A stretch of 9,585 bases of DNA. Source: Actinomycetes bacterium. GTDB lineage: Bacteria; Actinomycetota; Actinomycetes; Mycobacteriales; Mycobacteriaceae. Every line of letters starts with the position of its first letter. The stretch's first letter is position 1. The position numbers and the translations under genes are program-made. The stretch is from assembly GCA_022600695.1 (NCBI GenBank), contig JAHZJY010000331.1:1-9585 (forward strand). The letters run 5' to 3'. Below, in pieces: positions 1 to 7,708 of the stretch. Below the pieces are notes generated by a model. It saw only the letters and a program-made list of their open reading frames with translations. It ran no database searches and was not told the DNA's origin.

Positions 1-4
1 AGCG

Positions 5-1078
5 ATGGATGACCGGGCGCCGGACGACGCGGAACTGCGGCGGTGGCGTCGGCACCTGGCCAATGAGCGCGCCGAGGCTGCGGTGTACCGGGATCTGGCT
101 GAGAGATACGACGGCGAGGAGCGGGAGATCCTGGCCGCCATCGCCGCCGCCGAGGAGCGGCACGAGCAGCACTGGCTGACCCTGCTCGGCGAGCGTGTCG
201 GCGAGCCGGTGCGCGCCGACCTGGGCACCCGGACCCTGGCCTTCCTGGCCCGGCATTTCGGGTCGGTGTTCGTGCTGGCCCTGGTTCAGCGGTTCGAGGC
301 CCGCGCCAGCTATGACCGCGATGCCGACGCCACGGCCACGATGGCCGCTGACGAGCAGATCCACGAGGAGGTCATCCGGGCGCTGGCGGCCCGCGGCCGG
401 GATCGGCTGTCGGGGAGTTTCCGGGCCGCGGTGTTCGGCGCCAATGACGGGTTGGTCAGTAATCTGGCGCTGATTCTCGGCGTCAGTGCCAGCGGGGTGT
501 CCAATCACACCGTGCTTGTCACCGGGCTGGCCGGATTGCTGGCCGGCGCGCTGTCGATGGCTGCCGGTGAATACGTGTCGGTCAGTTCACAGCGTGAGCT
601 CTTGGAGGCCTCCGAGCCGAACCCCGGCGTCGGGTCCGCGCTGACCCAGCTCGATGTGAACGCCAATGAGCTGGAACTCGTTTACCGGGCGCGGGGATTG
701 AGCTCCGAGGAGGCCAAGGCCCATGCCGATGGGGTGCTGCGGGCGGCCGCCTCGGGCGGCACGGAATCGGCGGGCAGCAGCGCAGAAGGCCATGAAGCCA
801 TCGGCACCGGTGTCGGCGCGGCGGTGTCGAGCTTTCTGTTCTTCGCGACCGGAGCATCGATCCCGGTGCTGCCCTATCTGTTGGGCCTCAGCGGCGTCAC
901 GGCGGTCGTGACGGCGGCCGCATTGGTCGGGCTCGCGCTGCTGACAACCGGCGTGATCGTCGGGCTGCTCTCCGGTGCTCCGCCGCTGCGACGGGCGTTG
1001 CGCCAGTTGCTGATCGGCTATGGTGCCGCGGCGATCACCTACCTGCTGGGCCTGGCCGTCGGCAGCGGGCTGGGCTGA
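5..1078 (+). CDS. Ferritin-like / VIT1-CCC1 fusion, putative iron (Mn) transporter of the MbfA type
   Basis: 357 residues in two parts. Residues 1-130 look like a rubrerythrin/ferritin-like helical bundle: two ExxH di-iron motifs are visible (E50-H53 and E117-H120), with further candidate ligands at E21, E24 and E98. Residues 136-357 are a VIT1/CCC1 domain, with the typical first helix segment FGANDGLVSNLALILG (144-159), the AGALSMAAGEYVSV segment (180-193), a charged cytosolic loop (about 195-265) and three C-terminal hydrophobic helices (about 267-355). In the family, VIT/CCC1 domains move Fe2+ or Mn2+ across membranes, and the fused form (MbfA of rhizobia) exports iron, with the ferritin-like domain supplying or sensing it. 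Export here is inferred from that precedent. The ATG at 5 lies at the window edge, so a start further upstream cannot be excluded and no ribosome site can be judged. The gene converges on the transglycosylase, 42 bases between stops. Confidence 0.85.
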   Translation: MDDRAPDDAELRRWRRHLANERAEAAVYRDLAERYDGEEREILAAIAAAEERHEQHWLTLLGERVGEPVRADLGTRTLAFLARHFGSVFVLALVQRFEARASYDRDADATATMAADEQIHEEVIRALAARGRDRLSGSFRAAVFGANDGLVSNLALILGVSASGVSNHTVLVTGLAGLLAGALSMAAGEYVSVSSQRELLEASEPNPGVGSALTQLDVNANELELVYRARGLSSEEAKAHADGVLRAAASGGTESAGSSAEGHEAIGTGVGAAVSSFLFFATGASIPVLPYLLGLSGVTAVVTAAALVGLALLTTGVIVGLLSGAPPLRRALRQLLIGYGAAAITYLLGLAVGSGLG

Positions 1079-1091
1079 GAGTCGGCTGGTG

Positions 1092-1106
1092 CCGGGCTGC
1101 GCCCGG
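1092..1106. terminator. Small GC hairpin between convergent genes
   Basis: CCGGGC-TGC-GCCCGG is a perfect 6-bp stem with a 3-base loop in the 42-base gap between two converging stop codons. There is no run of T on either side, so it would be one of the U-poor hairpins proposed for mycobacteria. Position is the main support; termination activity is inferred. Confidence 0.35.
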
Positions 1107-1120
1107 TCCGGTGTTCCCGT

Positions 1121-2062
1121 CTACTGAGGATGGGTGGCCAGGTACTCGCCGACCGGAATGCGTTGCGTCTCCGCATAACCGATGGGCAGCAGCACATCGC
1201 CGGCGGTGGTGTAGTAGTACACCTCCCAGCGGTAGTAGCCGGCGAACGAGCCCGGATCGGCGGCCAGGATTGCCGCGTAGTCGTTAACCGCACGGACGTA
1301 CTGGTTGGCCCGGTTGTAGGCGAAGATGGCACGGTCGCGGTTGTCGGCGAAACCACTGGCGGCCAGGTAGTTCCCGGCTGACATGATGGCGTCGCGGGGG
1401 GAGTTCACATCGCCGCTGCCGTAGGCGGCCCAGGTCTGCGGCATGAACTGCATCGGGCCTTGCGCGCCGGCCGTGCTCACCCCGGCGATGCTGCCGAACC
1501 GGGTCTCGATGAGGTTGATGGCCGCCAGGTAGTTCCAGCCGACGCCGGTCACCGATTCGGTCTCGCGGTAATAGCCCAGGAGTTCCTCAGCCGGCGCCGG
1601 CGCGATGATGCGCCACGCCGGCAGCGTGTCACGCACCGGCGCCATCGCGGTCAACTGGCGGCGGGCGTCGACATTGCGGTCGTAGGTCTCGATCAGGTTC
1701 GGTGGGATCATCGGCCGGATGATCGCGTCCCAGTCGGCGTTTCGGCCGATGGCGCGGTAGGCCGCCTGCTGGCGGCGTGCGGCGGCGACCAGCGCCGGTT
1801 CCGGTGTCGCCGGATCCCGCAGAGCCGCCTCGTCGTCGACCAGATCGGCGCCGATCTGGGCGGGGTTGGCGGCCAGTCGCGGTTGGGCACCGGCCGGCGG
1901 GGCCGGCGGGGCGGGCGCGTCATCCATCTTGGTGATCGGCGCGGCATTGGTGGTGGGCCCGGCGGCCGGACCGGCCGACGGAGCCTGCTGCGAGCAGCCG
2001 GTCAGCCCCAGCCAGAGGATGGCCAGCGCCGCCGACGCCGTTGTTGCCCGGTTGCTGCGCAC
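1121..2062 (-). CDS. Lipoprotein lytic transglycosylase (SLT domain)
   Basis: 313 residues. The N-terminus is a lipoprotein signal: basic MRSNR, a hydrophobic stretch (9-20) and the lipobox LTGC with the acylated Cys at 23. A Pro/Ala-rich linker (about 28-65) follows, then a less recognisable helical region (66-155). Residues 157-270 carry the SLT goose-lysozyme-like fold: catalytic Glu186 in NLIETRFG, then STAGAQGPMQFMPQTW (196-211) and the AIFAYN motif (245-250). The family cleaves the MurNAc-GlcNAc bond of peptidoglycan, leaving 1,6-anhydro-MurNAc, and here would act on the outer face of the membrane. Start is GTG at 2060-2062, chosen because AGGGAGG lies 5 bases upstream and the signal peptide begins there. 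It is divergent from the GAP-like gene and convergent with the iron transporter, so probably a single-gene unit. Substrate preference and role (cell separation, remodelling) cannot be read from sequence. Confidence 0.88.
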   Translation of the reverse strand: MRSNRATTASAALAILWLGLTGCSQQAPSAGPAAGPTTNAAPITKMDDAPAPPAPPAGAQPRLAANPAQIGADLVDDEAALRDPATPEPALVAAARRQQAAYRAIGRNADWDAIIRPMIPPNLIETYDRNVDARRQLTAMAPVRDTLPAWRIIAPAPAEELLGYYRETESVTGVGWNYLAAINLIETRFGSIAGVSTAGAQGPMQFMPQTWAAYGSGDVNSPRDAIMSAGNYLAASGFADNRDRAIFAYNRANQYVRAVNDYAAILAADPGSFAGYYRWEVYYYTTAGDVLLPIGYAETQRIPVGEYLATHPQ

Positions 2063-2067
2063 TGCGG

Positions 2068-2098
2068 CCTCCCTGTCTGCGGGTTGACTAGCAACCTA
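2068..2098 (-). promoter_or_regulatory. Promoter -10 and ribosome site of the transglycosylase gene
   Basis: On the minus strand TAGGTT (2098-2093) fits the mycobacterial TANNNT -10 box; a transcript would begin near 2085, giving a leader of about 23 bases. AGGGAGG (2074-2068) is a clear ribosome site 5 bases before the GTG. No convincing -35 is seen, which is common in mycobacteria. Confidence 0.45.
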
Positions 2099-2142
2099 GC
2101 GAAGTGTCGGCGCCGGGCCACCCGCACCGCGCCGGGAAACAC

Positions 2143-2157
2143 TAGGGTGACCCGCGA
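2143..2157 (+). promoter_or_regulatory. -10 box for a probable leaderless transcript
   Basis: TAGGGT at 2143-2148 matches TANNNT and is followed by 8 bases and then the ATG at 2157. That spacing puts the expected transcription start at or within a base or two of the start codon, and no ribosome site precedes the ATG. This is the usual arrangement of mycobacterial leaderless mRNAs. No -35 box is evident. Confidence 0.5.
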
Positions 2158-2918
2158 TGGACTCTCATCTGGCCGTCCTCGCCTCGCTGGCGCTCGCTAT
2201 TTTCCTCAGCCCGGAGACGCTGGTGCTAGGTCTGGTAATCGCGGGCGACAAGAAAGTACCCCGGCTGACGTCGCTGGCCTTCGCCGTCGGCGCCGTCCTC
2301 GGCATCGCGTTCGCCACCGGGATCGGCCTGTGGATCGCACACATCTCCGACGCCGGCGCCACCGAGTCGGCTCAGCACGGCTGGCCCGGTTTCATCGTCC
2401 GCGTGTGCATCGCGGGGGCCTTGCTGACCATCGGTGTCTACCGCGCCGTGAACGCGATGCGGCACACACCGATCGCCGACGTCTCCGAGCCGGAGCATAA
2501 GCCCGGTCGACTGGCCACCGCACTGACCGAGCGCTTCCCGACGGTGATGCGGCAACTGGATCCGGGTGCCGATCTGCCGGTGTCGCGTCGGGTGACTCGG
2601 GCCGGTCTGGCCGGGTTCGCCATCTGCGGGCTGCATCCGAAAGTGTTCCCGATCGCGATCGCCGCCGGTCATCAGATCATGCAGATCGACCCGCGGCCGC
2701 TGCGGACCCTGGGCATCGTGGTGTTCGCCCTGATCGCCGTGGTGCCCGCCGTGGTCCCGGCGGTCATCGAGTTGGTCAAACCGGGTGCGACCGTCCGCAT
2801 CAAGCAGGCTTATGAGCGGATCATGCGGGCCCACGGCCGGTGGATCACCGCGCTGCTGTTGGTGGGTGCCGGGCTGTTCGTCGGTTTCGATGCGTGGCGG
2901 GGGATGCCGGGGTGGTGA
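2157..2918 (+). CDS. GAP/Sap-like (SfLAP) integral membrane protein
   Basis: 253 residues with about six hydrophobic segments: 5-29, 37-62, 78-96, 148-172, 184-206 and 228-246. Between the third and fourth is a polar cytosolic-type loop (100-145). The pattern of a first helix LALAIFLSPETLVLGLVI, a charged DKK turn and a glycine-rich second helix resembles the Sap/GAP family (sulfolipid-1-addressing and GPL-addressing proteins), small mycobacterial membrane proteins that help move glycolipids to the envelope surface and have a LysE-like fold. The family call rests on recalled resemblance and topology, so a LysE-type or other small exporter remains possible. No substrate can be named, and no lipid-biosynthesis gene lies beside it here. 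The ATG at 2157 is chosen because a -10 box ends 8 bases before it. It is divergent from the transglycosylase gene (94-base gap). Confidence 0.65.
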   Translation: MDSHLAVLASLALAIFLSPETLVLGLVIAGDKKVPRLTSLAFAVGAVLGIAFATGIGLWIAHISDAGATESAQHGWPGFIVRVCIAGALLTIGVYRAVNAMRHTPIADVSEPEHKPGRLATALTERFPTVMRQLDPGADLPVSRRVTRAGLAGFAICGLHPKVFPIAIAAGHQIMQIDPRPLRTLGIVVFALIAVVPAVVPAVIELVKPGATVRIKQAYERIMRAHGRWITALLLVGAGLFVGFDAWRGMPGW

Positions 2919-2921
2919 ACC

Positions 2922-2951
2922 GCCGGCTGACCGCGATCGCGCTCAGCCGGC
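2922..2951. terminator. Inverted repeat between convergent genes, possible bidirectional terminator
   Basis: GCCGGCTGA (2922-2930) and TCAGCCGGC (2943-2951) are perfect 9-bp arms around a 12-base centre that contains the palindrome GCGATCGC (2933-2940). The right arm includes the stop codon of the SpoIIAA-like gene on the minus strand. The position between two converging genes favours a terminator role, but neither side has a T run, so activity is inferred. Confidence 0.45.
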
Positions 2952-3296
2952 CCGCAGCCAGGTCCAGGCTTCGTCGGCCTCGGGGAAGTAGCGGACCTCC
3001 CGGGCGTAGAACGGTCCGGCGGCCTTGGCGATCCACTTCTCCCAGTGGTGCGGGCCCACGATCGCCATCTTCGAGATGCTGGTGTGGAATTCCTTGCCGA
3101 AGTGCAGGTCGGCCGGCCAGGCGCTGAGTTTCTCGGAGGTGAATTCGCTCAGGTCGCACAGCAGCTGGACATCACCATGGTCGGCGACCAGTTTTTCCAT
3201 CTCCGGGACCAGCACCGCATAGTCGGCTTTGTCGATCGCGCCGGAGAATCGGTAACCGACGGCCGAACCGGAGCTTGTATCGAGTCGAGTGATCAT
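2943..3296 (-). CDS. SpoIIAA-like (STAS/SEC14-type) small protein
   Basis: 117 residues from the ATG at 3294-3296. The pattern MITRLDTSSGSAVGYRFSGA, then KADYAVLVPEMEKLVADHGDVQLLCDLSEF, a middle helix with a Phe/His-rich stretch, KMAIVGPHHWEKWIAKA and a closing VRYFPEADEAWTWL matches the SpoIIAA-like (DUF3478) family. These proteins have a STAS-like alternating strand/helix fold, with no agreed biochemical role; they are not proven anti-sigma antagonists. There is no signal peptide or membrane segment, so it is likely cytosolic. In-frame TTG codons at 3299 and 3308 would add 1 or 4 residues. I prefer the ATG because family members typically begin with an equivalent MI. No strong ribosome site precedes any of these starts. 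It is divergent from dnaK, with the dnaK control region between them. Confidence 0.75.
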   Translation of the reverse strand: MITRLDTSSGSAVGYRFSGAIDKADYAVLVPEMEKLVADHGDVQLLCDLSEFTSEKLSAWPADLHFGKEFHTSISKMAIVGPHHWEKWIAKAAGPFYAREVRYFPEADEAWTWLRAG

Positions 3297-3388
3297 CAAT
3301 CCAGTCAACCGCAGCGCCGGGCGGGGAGCAATGGGTGCGGTTCCGATTCAGACGGTTGTTCGACAGAGGACCGGGAAAGAGGGAGCCG

Positions 3389-3414
3389 GGAACAAAAACC
3401 GCGCACCCCCAGTT
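3389..3414 (+). promoter_or_regulatory. ECF (SigH/SigE-type) promoter for the dnaK operon
   Basis: GGAACA (3389-3394) and GTT (3412-3414) are separated by 17 bases, matching the GGAACA-N16/17-GTT pattern of mycobacterial SigH promoters. The first base of the usual CGTT is A here. M. tuberculosis dnaK is known to belong to the SigH regulon, which supports the reading. Transcription would start near 3420, just upstream of the first HAIR site, giving a leader of about 130 bases. Bases 3297-3388 hold no other recognisable element. Confidence 0.55.
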
Positions 3415-3428
3415 ATGGCTAGGGACAA

Positions 3429-3449
3429 CTTGAGTCGGGCTCGCTCAAC
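3429..3449 (+). promoter_or_regulatory. HAIR operator 1 (HspR binding site)
   Basis: CTTGAGT (3429-3435), 7 bases, GCTCAAC (3443-3449). The consensus of the HspR-associated inverted repeat is CTTGAGT-N7-ACTCAAG: the left arm is perfect and the right arm matches 5 of 7. It lies just downstream of the predicted ECF start and just upstream of the TTGACA box. Confidence 0.75.
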
Positions 3450-3455
3450 TGCCGG

Positions 3456-3484
3456 TTGACAGTAAACGCAGTCTCCAGCAAGCT
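3456..3484 (+). promoter_or_regulatory. Housekeeping-type dnaK promoter overlapping the second HAIR site
   Basis: TTGACA (3456-3461) is a perfect -35 box. After 17 bases comes CAAGCT (3479-3484), or after 18 bases AAGCTT; both keep the conserved A2 and T6 of a -10 box but lack T1. Transcription would begin near 3491, inside HAIR site 2, so bound HspR should block polymerase. The poor -10 lowers certainty. Confidence 0.5.
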
Positions 3485-3503
3485 TGAGCGCGGTCGGCTC
3501 AGA
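3483..3503 (+). promoter_or_regulatory. HAIR operator 2
   Basis: CTTGAGC (3483-3489), 7 bases, GCTCAGA (3497-3503). The left arm matches the HAIR consensus at 6 of 7; the right arm keeps the CTCA core. It overlaps the -10 region and start point predicted for the TTGACA promoter. Confidence 0.65.
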
Positions 3504-3507
3504 CCAG

Positions 3508-3528
3508 ATGGTGTCCAACCAACTCAAG
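3508..3528 (+). promoter_or_regulatory. HAIR-like operator 3 (half-site strong)
   Basis: The right arm ACTCAAG (3522-3528) is a perfect HAIR half-site. The left arm at the correct N7 spacing, ATGGTGT (3508-3514), matches only 4 of 7. Three HAIR sites are known upstream of the Streptomyces dnaK operon, so a third degenerate site is plausible. Confidence 0.45.
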
Positions 3529-3539
3529 ACATCTCAATC

Positions 3540-3545
3540 AGGAGG
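3540..3545 (+). promoter_or_regulatory. Ribosome binding site of dnaK
   Basis: AGGAGG ends 8 bases before the ATG at 3554. It fixes the start and excludes the overlapping upstream frames. Confidence 0.85.
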
Positions 3546-3553
3546 AATTCACT

Positions 3554-5403
<1,850 letters not shown>

Positions 5404-5407
<4 letters not shown>

Positions 5408-6030
5408 GCCACCCGGACGGTAGGAGCGAACGCGACGAACCGGTGACCTTCACCGATCGGCGCCGTATCGATCCGCAGACCGGCGAGGTGCGCGAGGGCG
5501 CCTCGGGCCCGGCCCCCAGTGGGCCGGGGCCGGGGGCCGCCCCCCGCACCGAGGATGCCGACAAGGTCGCCGAGCTCACCGCGGACCTGCAACGGGTTCA
5601 GGCGGACTTCGCGAACTATCGCAAGCGCGCGCTGCGTGATCAGGAGGTGGCCGGCGAACGGGCCAAGGCGGTCGTGGTCAGCCAACTGCTCCCGGTGCTC
5701 GACGATCTCGACCGGGCCCGAAGCCACGGTGACCTCGAATCCGGTCCGTTGAAGTCGGTGGCCGACAAGCTGGTCGCCGCGTTGACCGGCCTGGGCGTGG
5801 CGGCCTTCGGTGTCGCGGGCGAGGATTTCGACCCGTCGCTGCACGAGGCTGTGCAGCATGAGGGTGAGGGCGCGAGGCCGGTCATCGGGCATGTGATGCG
5901 GCAGGGTTACCGGCTCGCCGACCAGGTGTTGCGACATGCCCTGGTCGGGGTGGTCGACACCGTTGCCGGACCCGACACGCATCCGGGTGAGGGGCAGTCG
6001 GGCTCGGACACCGCAGAATCAGATCAGTGA
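5404..6030 (+). CDS. grpE: Nucleotide exchange factor GrpE
   Basis: 208 residues. GrpE is a cytosolic dimer that releases ADP from DnaK. Residues 1-50 are polar, Pro/Gly-rich and probably disordered. Residues 52-106 form the long coiled-coil helix with [18 protein letters not shown] (58-75) and [11 protein letters not shown] (95-105). The C-terminal beta wing (about 132-187) contains [10 protein letters not shown] (141-150) and the GrpE signature [16 protein letters not shown] (168-183). A disordered acidic tail follows. The start is GTG at 5404, overlapping the dnaK stop as GTGA, with AGGAG 5 bases upstream inside dnaK, so translation is probably coupled. Length and motifs are normal for the actinobacterial family. 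A 36-base gap separates it from dnaJ. Confidence 0.98.
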
Positions 6031-6050
6031 CCCGTCAGGTCGATCCGGGA

Positions 6051-6060
6051 AAGGAGGTGA
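6051..6060 (+). promoter_or_regulatory. Ribosome binding site of dnaJ
   Basis: AAGGAGGTGA is almost fully complementary to the 16S rRNA tail and its AGGAGGT core ends 8 bases before the ATG. It suggests dnaJ is translated independently and strongly, unlike the coupled grpE and hspR. Confidence 0.85.
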
Positions 6061-6066
6061 CGCGGC

Positions 6067-7263
6067 ATGGTTCAACGCGAGTGGGTTGAGAAGGATTTCT
6101 ACAAGGTGCTCGGTGTCTCCTCCGATGCCGACGACGCCGAGATCAAGCGGGTGGCCAAGAAACTGCTCGCCGAGAATCATCCGGACCGGAATCCGAACAA
6201 CCCGACCGCCGAGGAACGGTACAAGGAAGTCGGCGAAGCCAGGGATGTGCTGACGGATTCGGCGAAGCGCAAGGAATACGACGAGACGCGCCGGATGTTC
6301 GCCTCCGGTGGATTCGGCCGCCGCTTCGGCGGCGGTGGTGCCGGCGGCGCCGGCGGCGGCGGTTTCAGCGGCTACGAGGACAGCACCGGCGGGTTCAACC
6401 TCAACGATCTGTTCGGCCAGGCCGGTCAGGACGGCGGGGCCAATATCGGCGACCTGTTCGGCGGGCTTTTCGGTCGGGGGGCACCGCCCCGCACCAGCCG
6501 GCCGCGTCGCGGTAAGGACCTGGAGACCGAGACCCAACTGGACTTCCTGGAGGCCACCAAGGGTGTGGCCATGCCGTTGCGGCTGACCAGTCCGGCGCCG
6601 TGCACCAACTGCCACGGCAGCGGGGCCCGACCGGGTACCAGCCCCAAGGTGTGCGCCGGTTGTAACGGATCCGGGATGATCAACCGCAACCAGGGGGCAT
6701 TCGGGTTCTCGGAGCCCTGCACCGAGTGCCGCGGCAGCGGCTCGATCATCGAGCATCCGTGCGATGAGTGCCAGGGCACCGGGGTGACCACTCGCACCCG
6801 CACCATCAATGTGCGGATTCCCCCCGGTGTGGAGGACGGTCAGCGGATCCGGCTGGCCGGTCAGGGTGAGGCCGGACTGCGGGGTGCGCCGTCGGGCGAC
6901 CTGTACGTCACCGTTCACGTGCGTCCGGACAAGGTCTTCGGCCGCGACGGCGATGACCTCACCGTCACCGCTCCGGTCAGCTTCACCGAATTAGCCCTGG
7001 GGACAACGCTTTCGGTGCCCACTCTGGACGGCAAGGTTGGCGTGCGGGTGCCCAAGGGCACCGCTGACGGCCGTATCCTGCGGGTTCGGGGCCGTGGTGT
7101 GCCCAAGCGCAGCGGGGGCGCCGGCGATCTGCTGGTCACTGTGAAGGTGGCGGTACCGCCGGCGCTGGAGGGCGAGGCCCTGGACGCGCTGCAGGCTTAC
7201 GCGGACGCCGAGAAGGCCAGCGGGTTCGACCCGCGCGCGGGCTGGGCGGGCAACCGGCCGTGA
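6067..7263 (+). CDS. dnaJ: Co-chaperone DnaJ (type I Hsp40, DnaJ1)
   Basis: 398 residues, complete type I Hsp40. The J domain (about 9-75) has HPD at 38-40, which triggers DnaK ATP hydrolysis. A Gly/Phe-rich linker covers about 79-140. The zinc-finger domain holds all four CxxCxGxG repeats: CTNCHGSG (179-186), CAGCNGSG (196-203), CTECRGSG (218-225) and CDECQGTG (232-239), binding two zinc ions. C-terminal substrate-binding domains run about 244-372. Cytosolic; it delivers unfolded clients to DnaK. The unusual N-terminal extension [17 protein letters not shown] is typical of mycobacterial DnaJ1, the copy linked to dnaK, as opposed to DnaJ2 encoded elsewhere. The start is set by an excellent ribosome site. 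The stop overlaps the hspR start by 4 bases. Confidence 0.98.
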   Translation: MVQREWVEKDFYKVLGVSSDADDAEIKRVAKKLLAENHPDRNPNNPTAEERYKEVGEARDVLTDSAKRKEYDETRRMFASGGFGRRFGGGGAGGAGGGGFSGYEDSTGGFNLNDLFGQAGQDGGANIGDLFGGLFGRGAPPRTSRPRRGKDLETETQLDFLEATKGVAMPLRLTSPAPCTNCHGSGARPGTSPKVCAGCNGSGMINRNQGAFGFSEPCTECRGSGSIIEHPCDECQGTGVTTRTRTINVRIPPGVEDGQRIRLAGQGEAGLRGAPSGDLYVTVHVRPDKVFGRDGDDLTVTAPVSFTELALGTTLSVPTLDGKVGVRVPKGTADGRILRVRGRGVPKRSGGAGDLLVTVKVAVPPALEGEALDALQAYADAEKASGFDPRAGWAGNRP

Positions 7264-7634
7264 CAGCCGCCGGCGAGCCTCGGGATCCCCGGACCTTCCT
7301 GATCTCGGTGGCGGCCGAACTGGCCGGTATGCACGCGCAGACGCTGCGGACCTACGACCGCCTCGGTCTGGTCAGTCCCGAGCGTAGCGCCGGCGGCGGC
7401 CGGCGCTACTCGGAGCGCGATGTGGAACTGCTGCGCGAGATCCAGCGGCTCTCCCAGGAGGAGGGGGTGAACCTCGCCGGGATCAAGCGCATCATCGAGC
7501 TGACCAATCAGGTTGAGGCGCTGCAGGGGCGGCTGGCCGAGTTGGCGGCGGAACTGGCCCGCTCCAAACCCCGCCGCGACCTTGCCGTGGTCCCCAAGAG
7601 TACGGCCGTCGTGGTCTGGAAACCTCGCCGCTGA
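7260..7634 (+). CDS. hspR: Heat-shock repressor HspR (MerR family)
   Basis: 124 residues. The MerR-type winged helix-turn-helix covers about 12-80: [30 protein letters not shown] (14-43) is the helix-turn-helix and [20 protein letters not shown] (45-64) the wing and next helix, ending in [11 protein letters not shown] (71-81). A coiled-coil dimer helix follows (82-102), then a basic tail ending VVVWKPRR. There is no ligand-binding domain. HspR binds HAIR repeats such as those at 3429-3528 and represses dnaK and other heat-shock genes, with DnaK as co-repressor in Streptomyces. Start is GTG at 7260, forming GTGA with the dnaJ stop; no good ribosome site is seen, so translation is probably coupled to dnaJ. 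Last gene of the operon, giving autoregulation. Confidence 0.96.
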   Translation: MTAAGEPRDPRTFLISVAAELAGMHAQTLRTYDRLGLVSPERSAGGGRRYSERDVELLREIQRLSQEEGVNLAGIKRIIELTNQVEALQGRLAELAAELARSKPRRDLAVVPKSTAVVVWKPRR

Positions 7635-7638
7635 CTGC

Positions 7639-7696
7639 CGAGCAGACACAAAAGTCCCGACACGCCGGGCGTGTCGGGGACTTTTGTGTCTGCTCG
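7639..7696. terminator. Long bidirectional hairpin terminator
   Basis: The left arm (7639-7665) and right arm (7669-7696) pair over about 27 bp, with one bulged G (right arm has GGGG against CCC) and a loop of 3 bases (7666-7668). The inner GC stem GTCCCGACACG is flanked by AAAA on its left and TTTT (7682-7685) on its right, so each strand reads as GC hairpin plus T run. It separates hspR (+) from the epimerase-like gene (-), whose stop is 13 bases away. Only the inner half is needed for termination; the extra outer pairing (CGAGCAGACAC with GTGTCTGCTCG) is unusual. Confidence 0.88.
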
Positions 7697-7708
7697 CGGG
7701 GGAGGGGG

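Noticed and set aside
1460..2500. A 346-codon open frame on the plus strand across the transglycosylase and the GAP-like gene
   Set aside because: Its translation is Arg/Gly-rich and without any family pattern, and it overlaps two well-supported genes. It is a high-GC shadow frame.
3045..3422. Plus-strand open frame opposite the SpoIIAA-like gene, reaching into the dnaK promoter region
   Set aside because: The minus-strand frame has a coherent family pattern; this one does not, and it would run through the regulatory elements.
3472..3545. Possible RNA thermometer pairing TCTCC (3472-3476) with the dnaK ribosome site
   Set aside because: Only five pairs, one a G-U, over a 64-base loop; the shorter transcript would not contain the left side.
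3508..3553. ATG in the dnaK leader as a possible upstream reading frame
   Set aside because: No ribosome site, out of frame with dnaK, and it falls within the third HAIR-like site.
6019..6918. 299-codon minus-strand open frame opposite dnaJ
   Set aside because: It mirrors the Gly-rich linker and zinc repeats of dnaJ and shows no start signal or domain.
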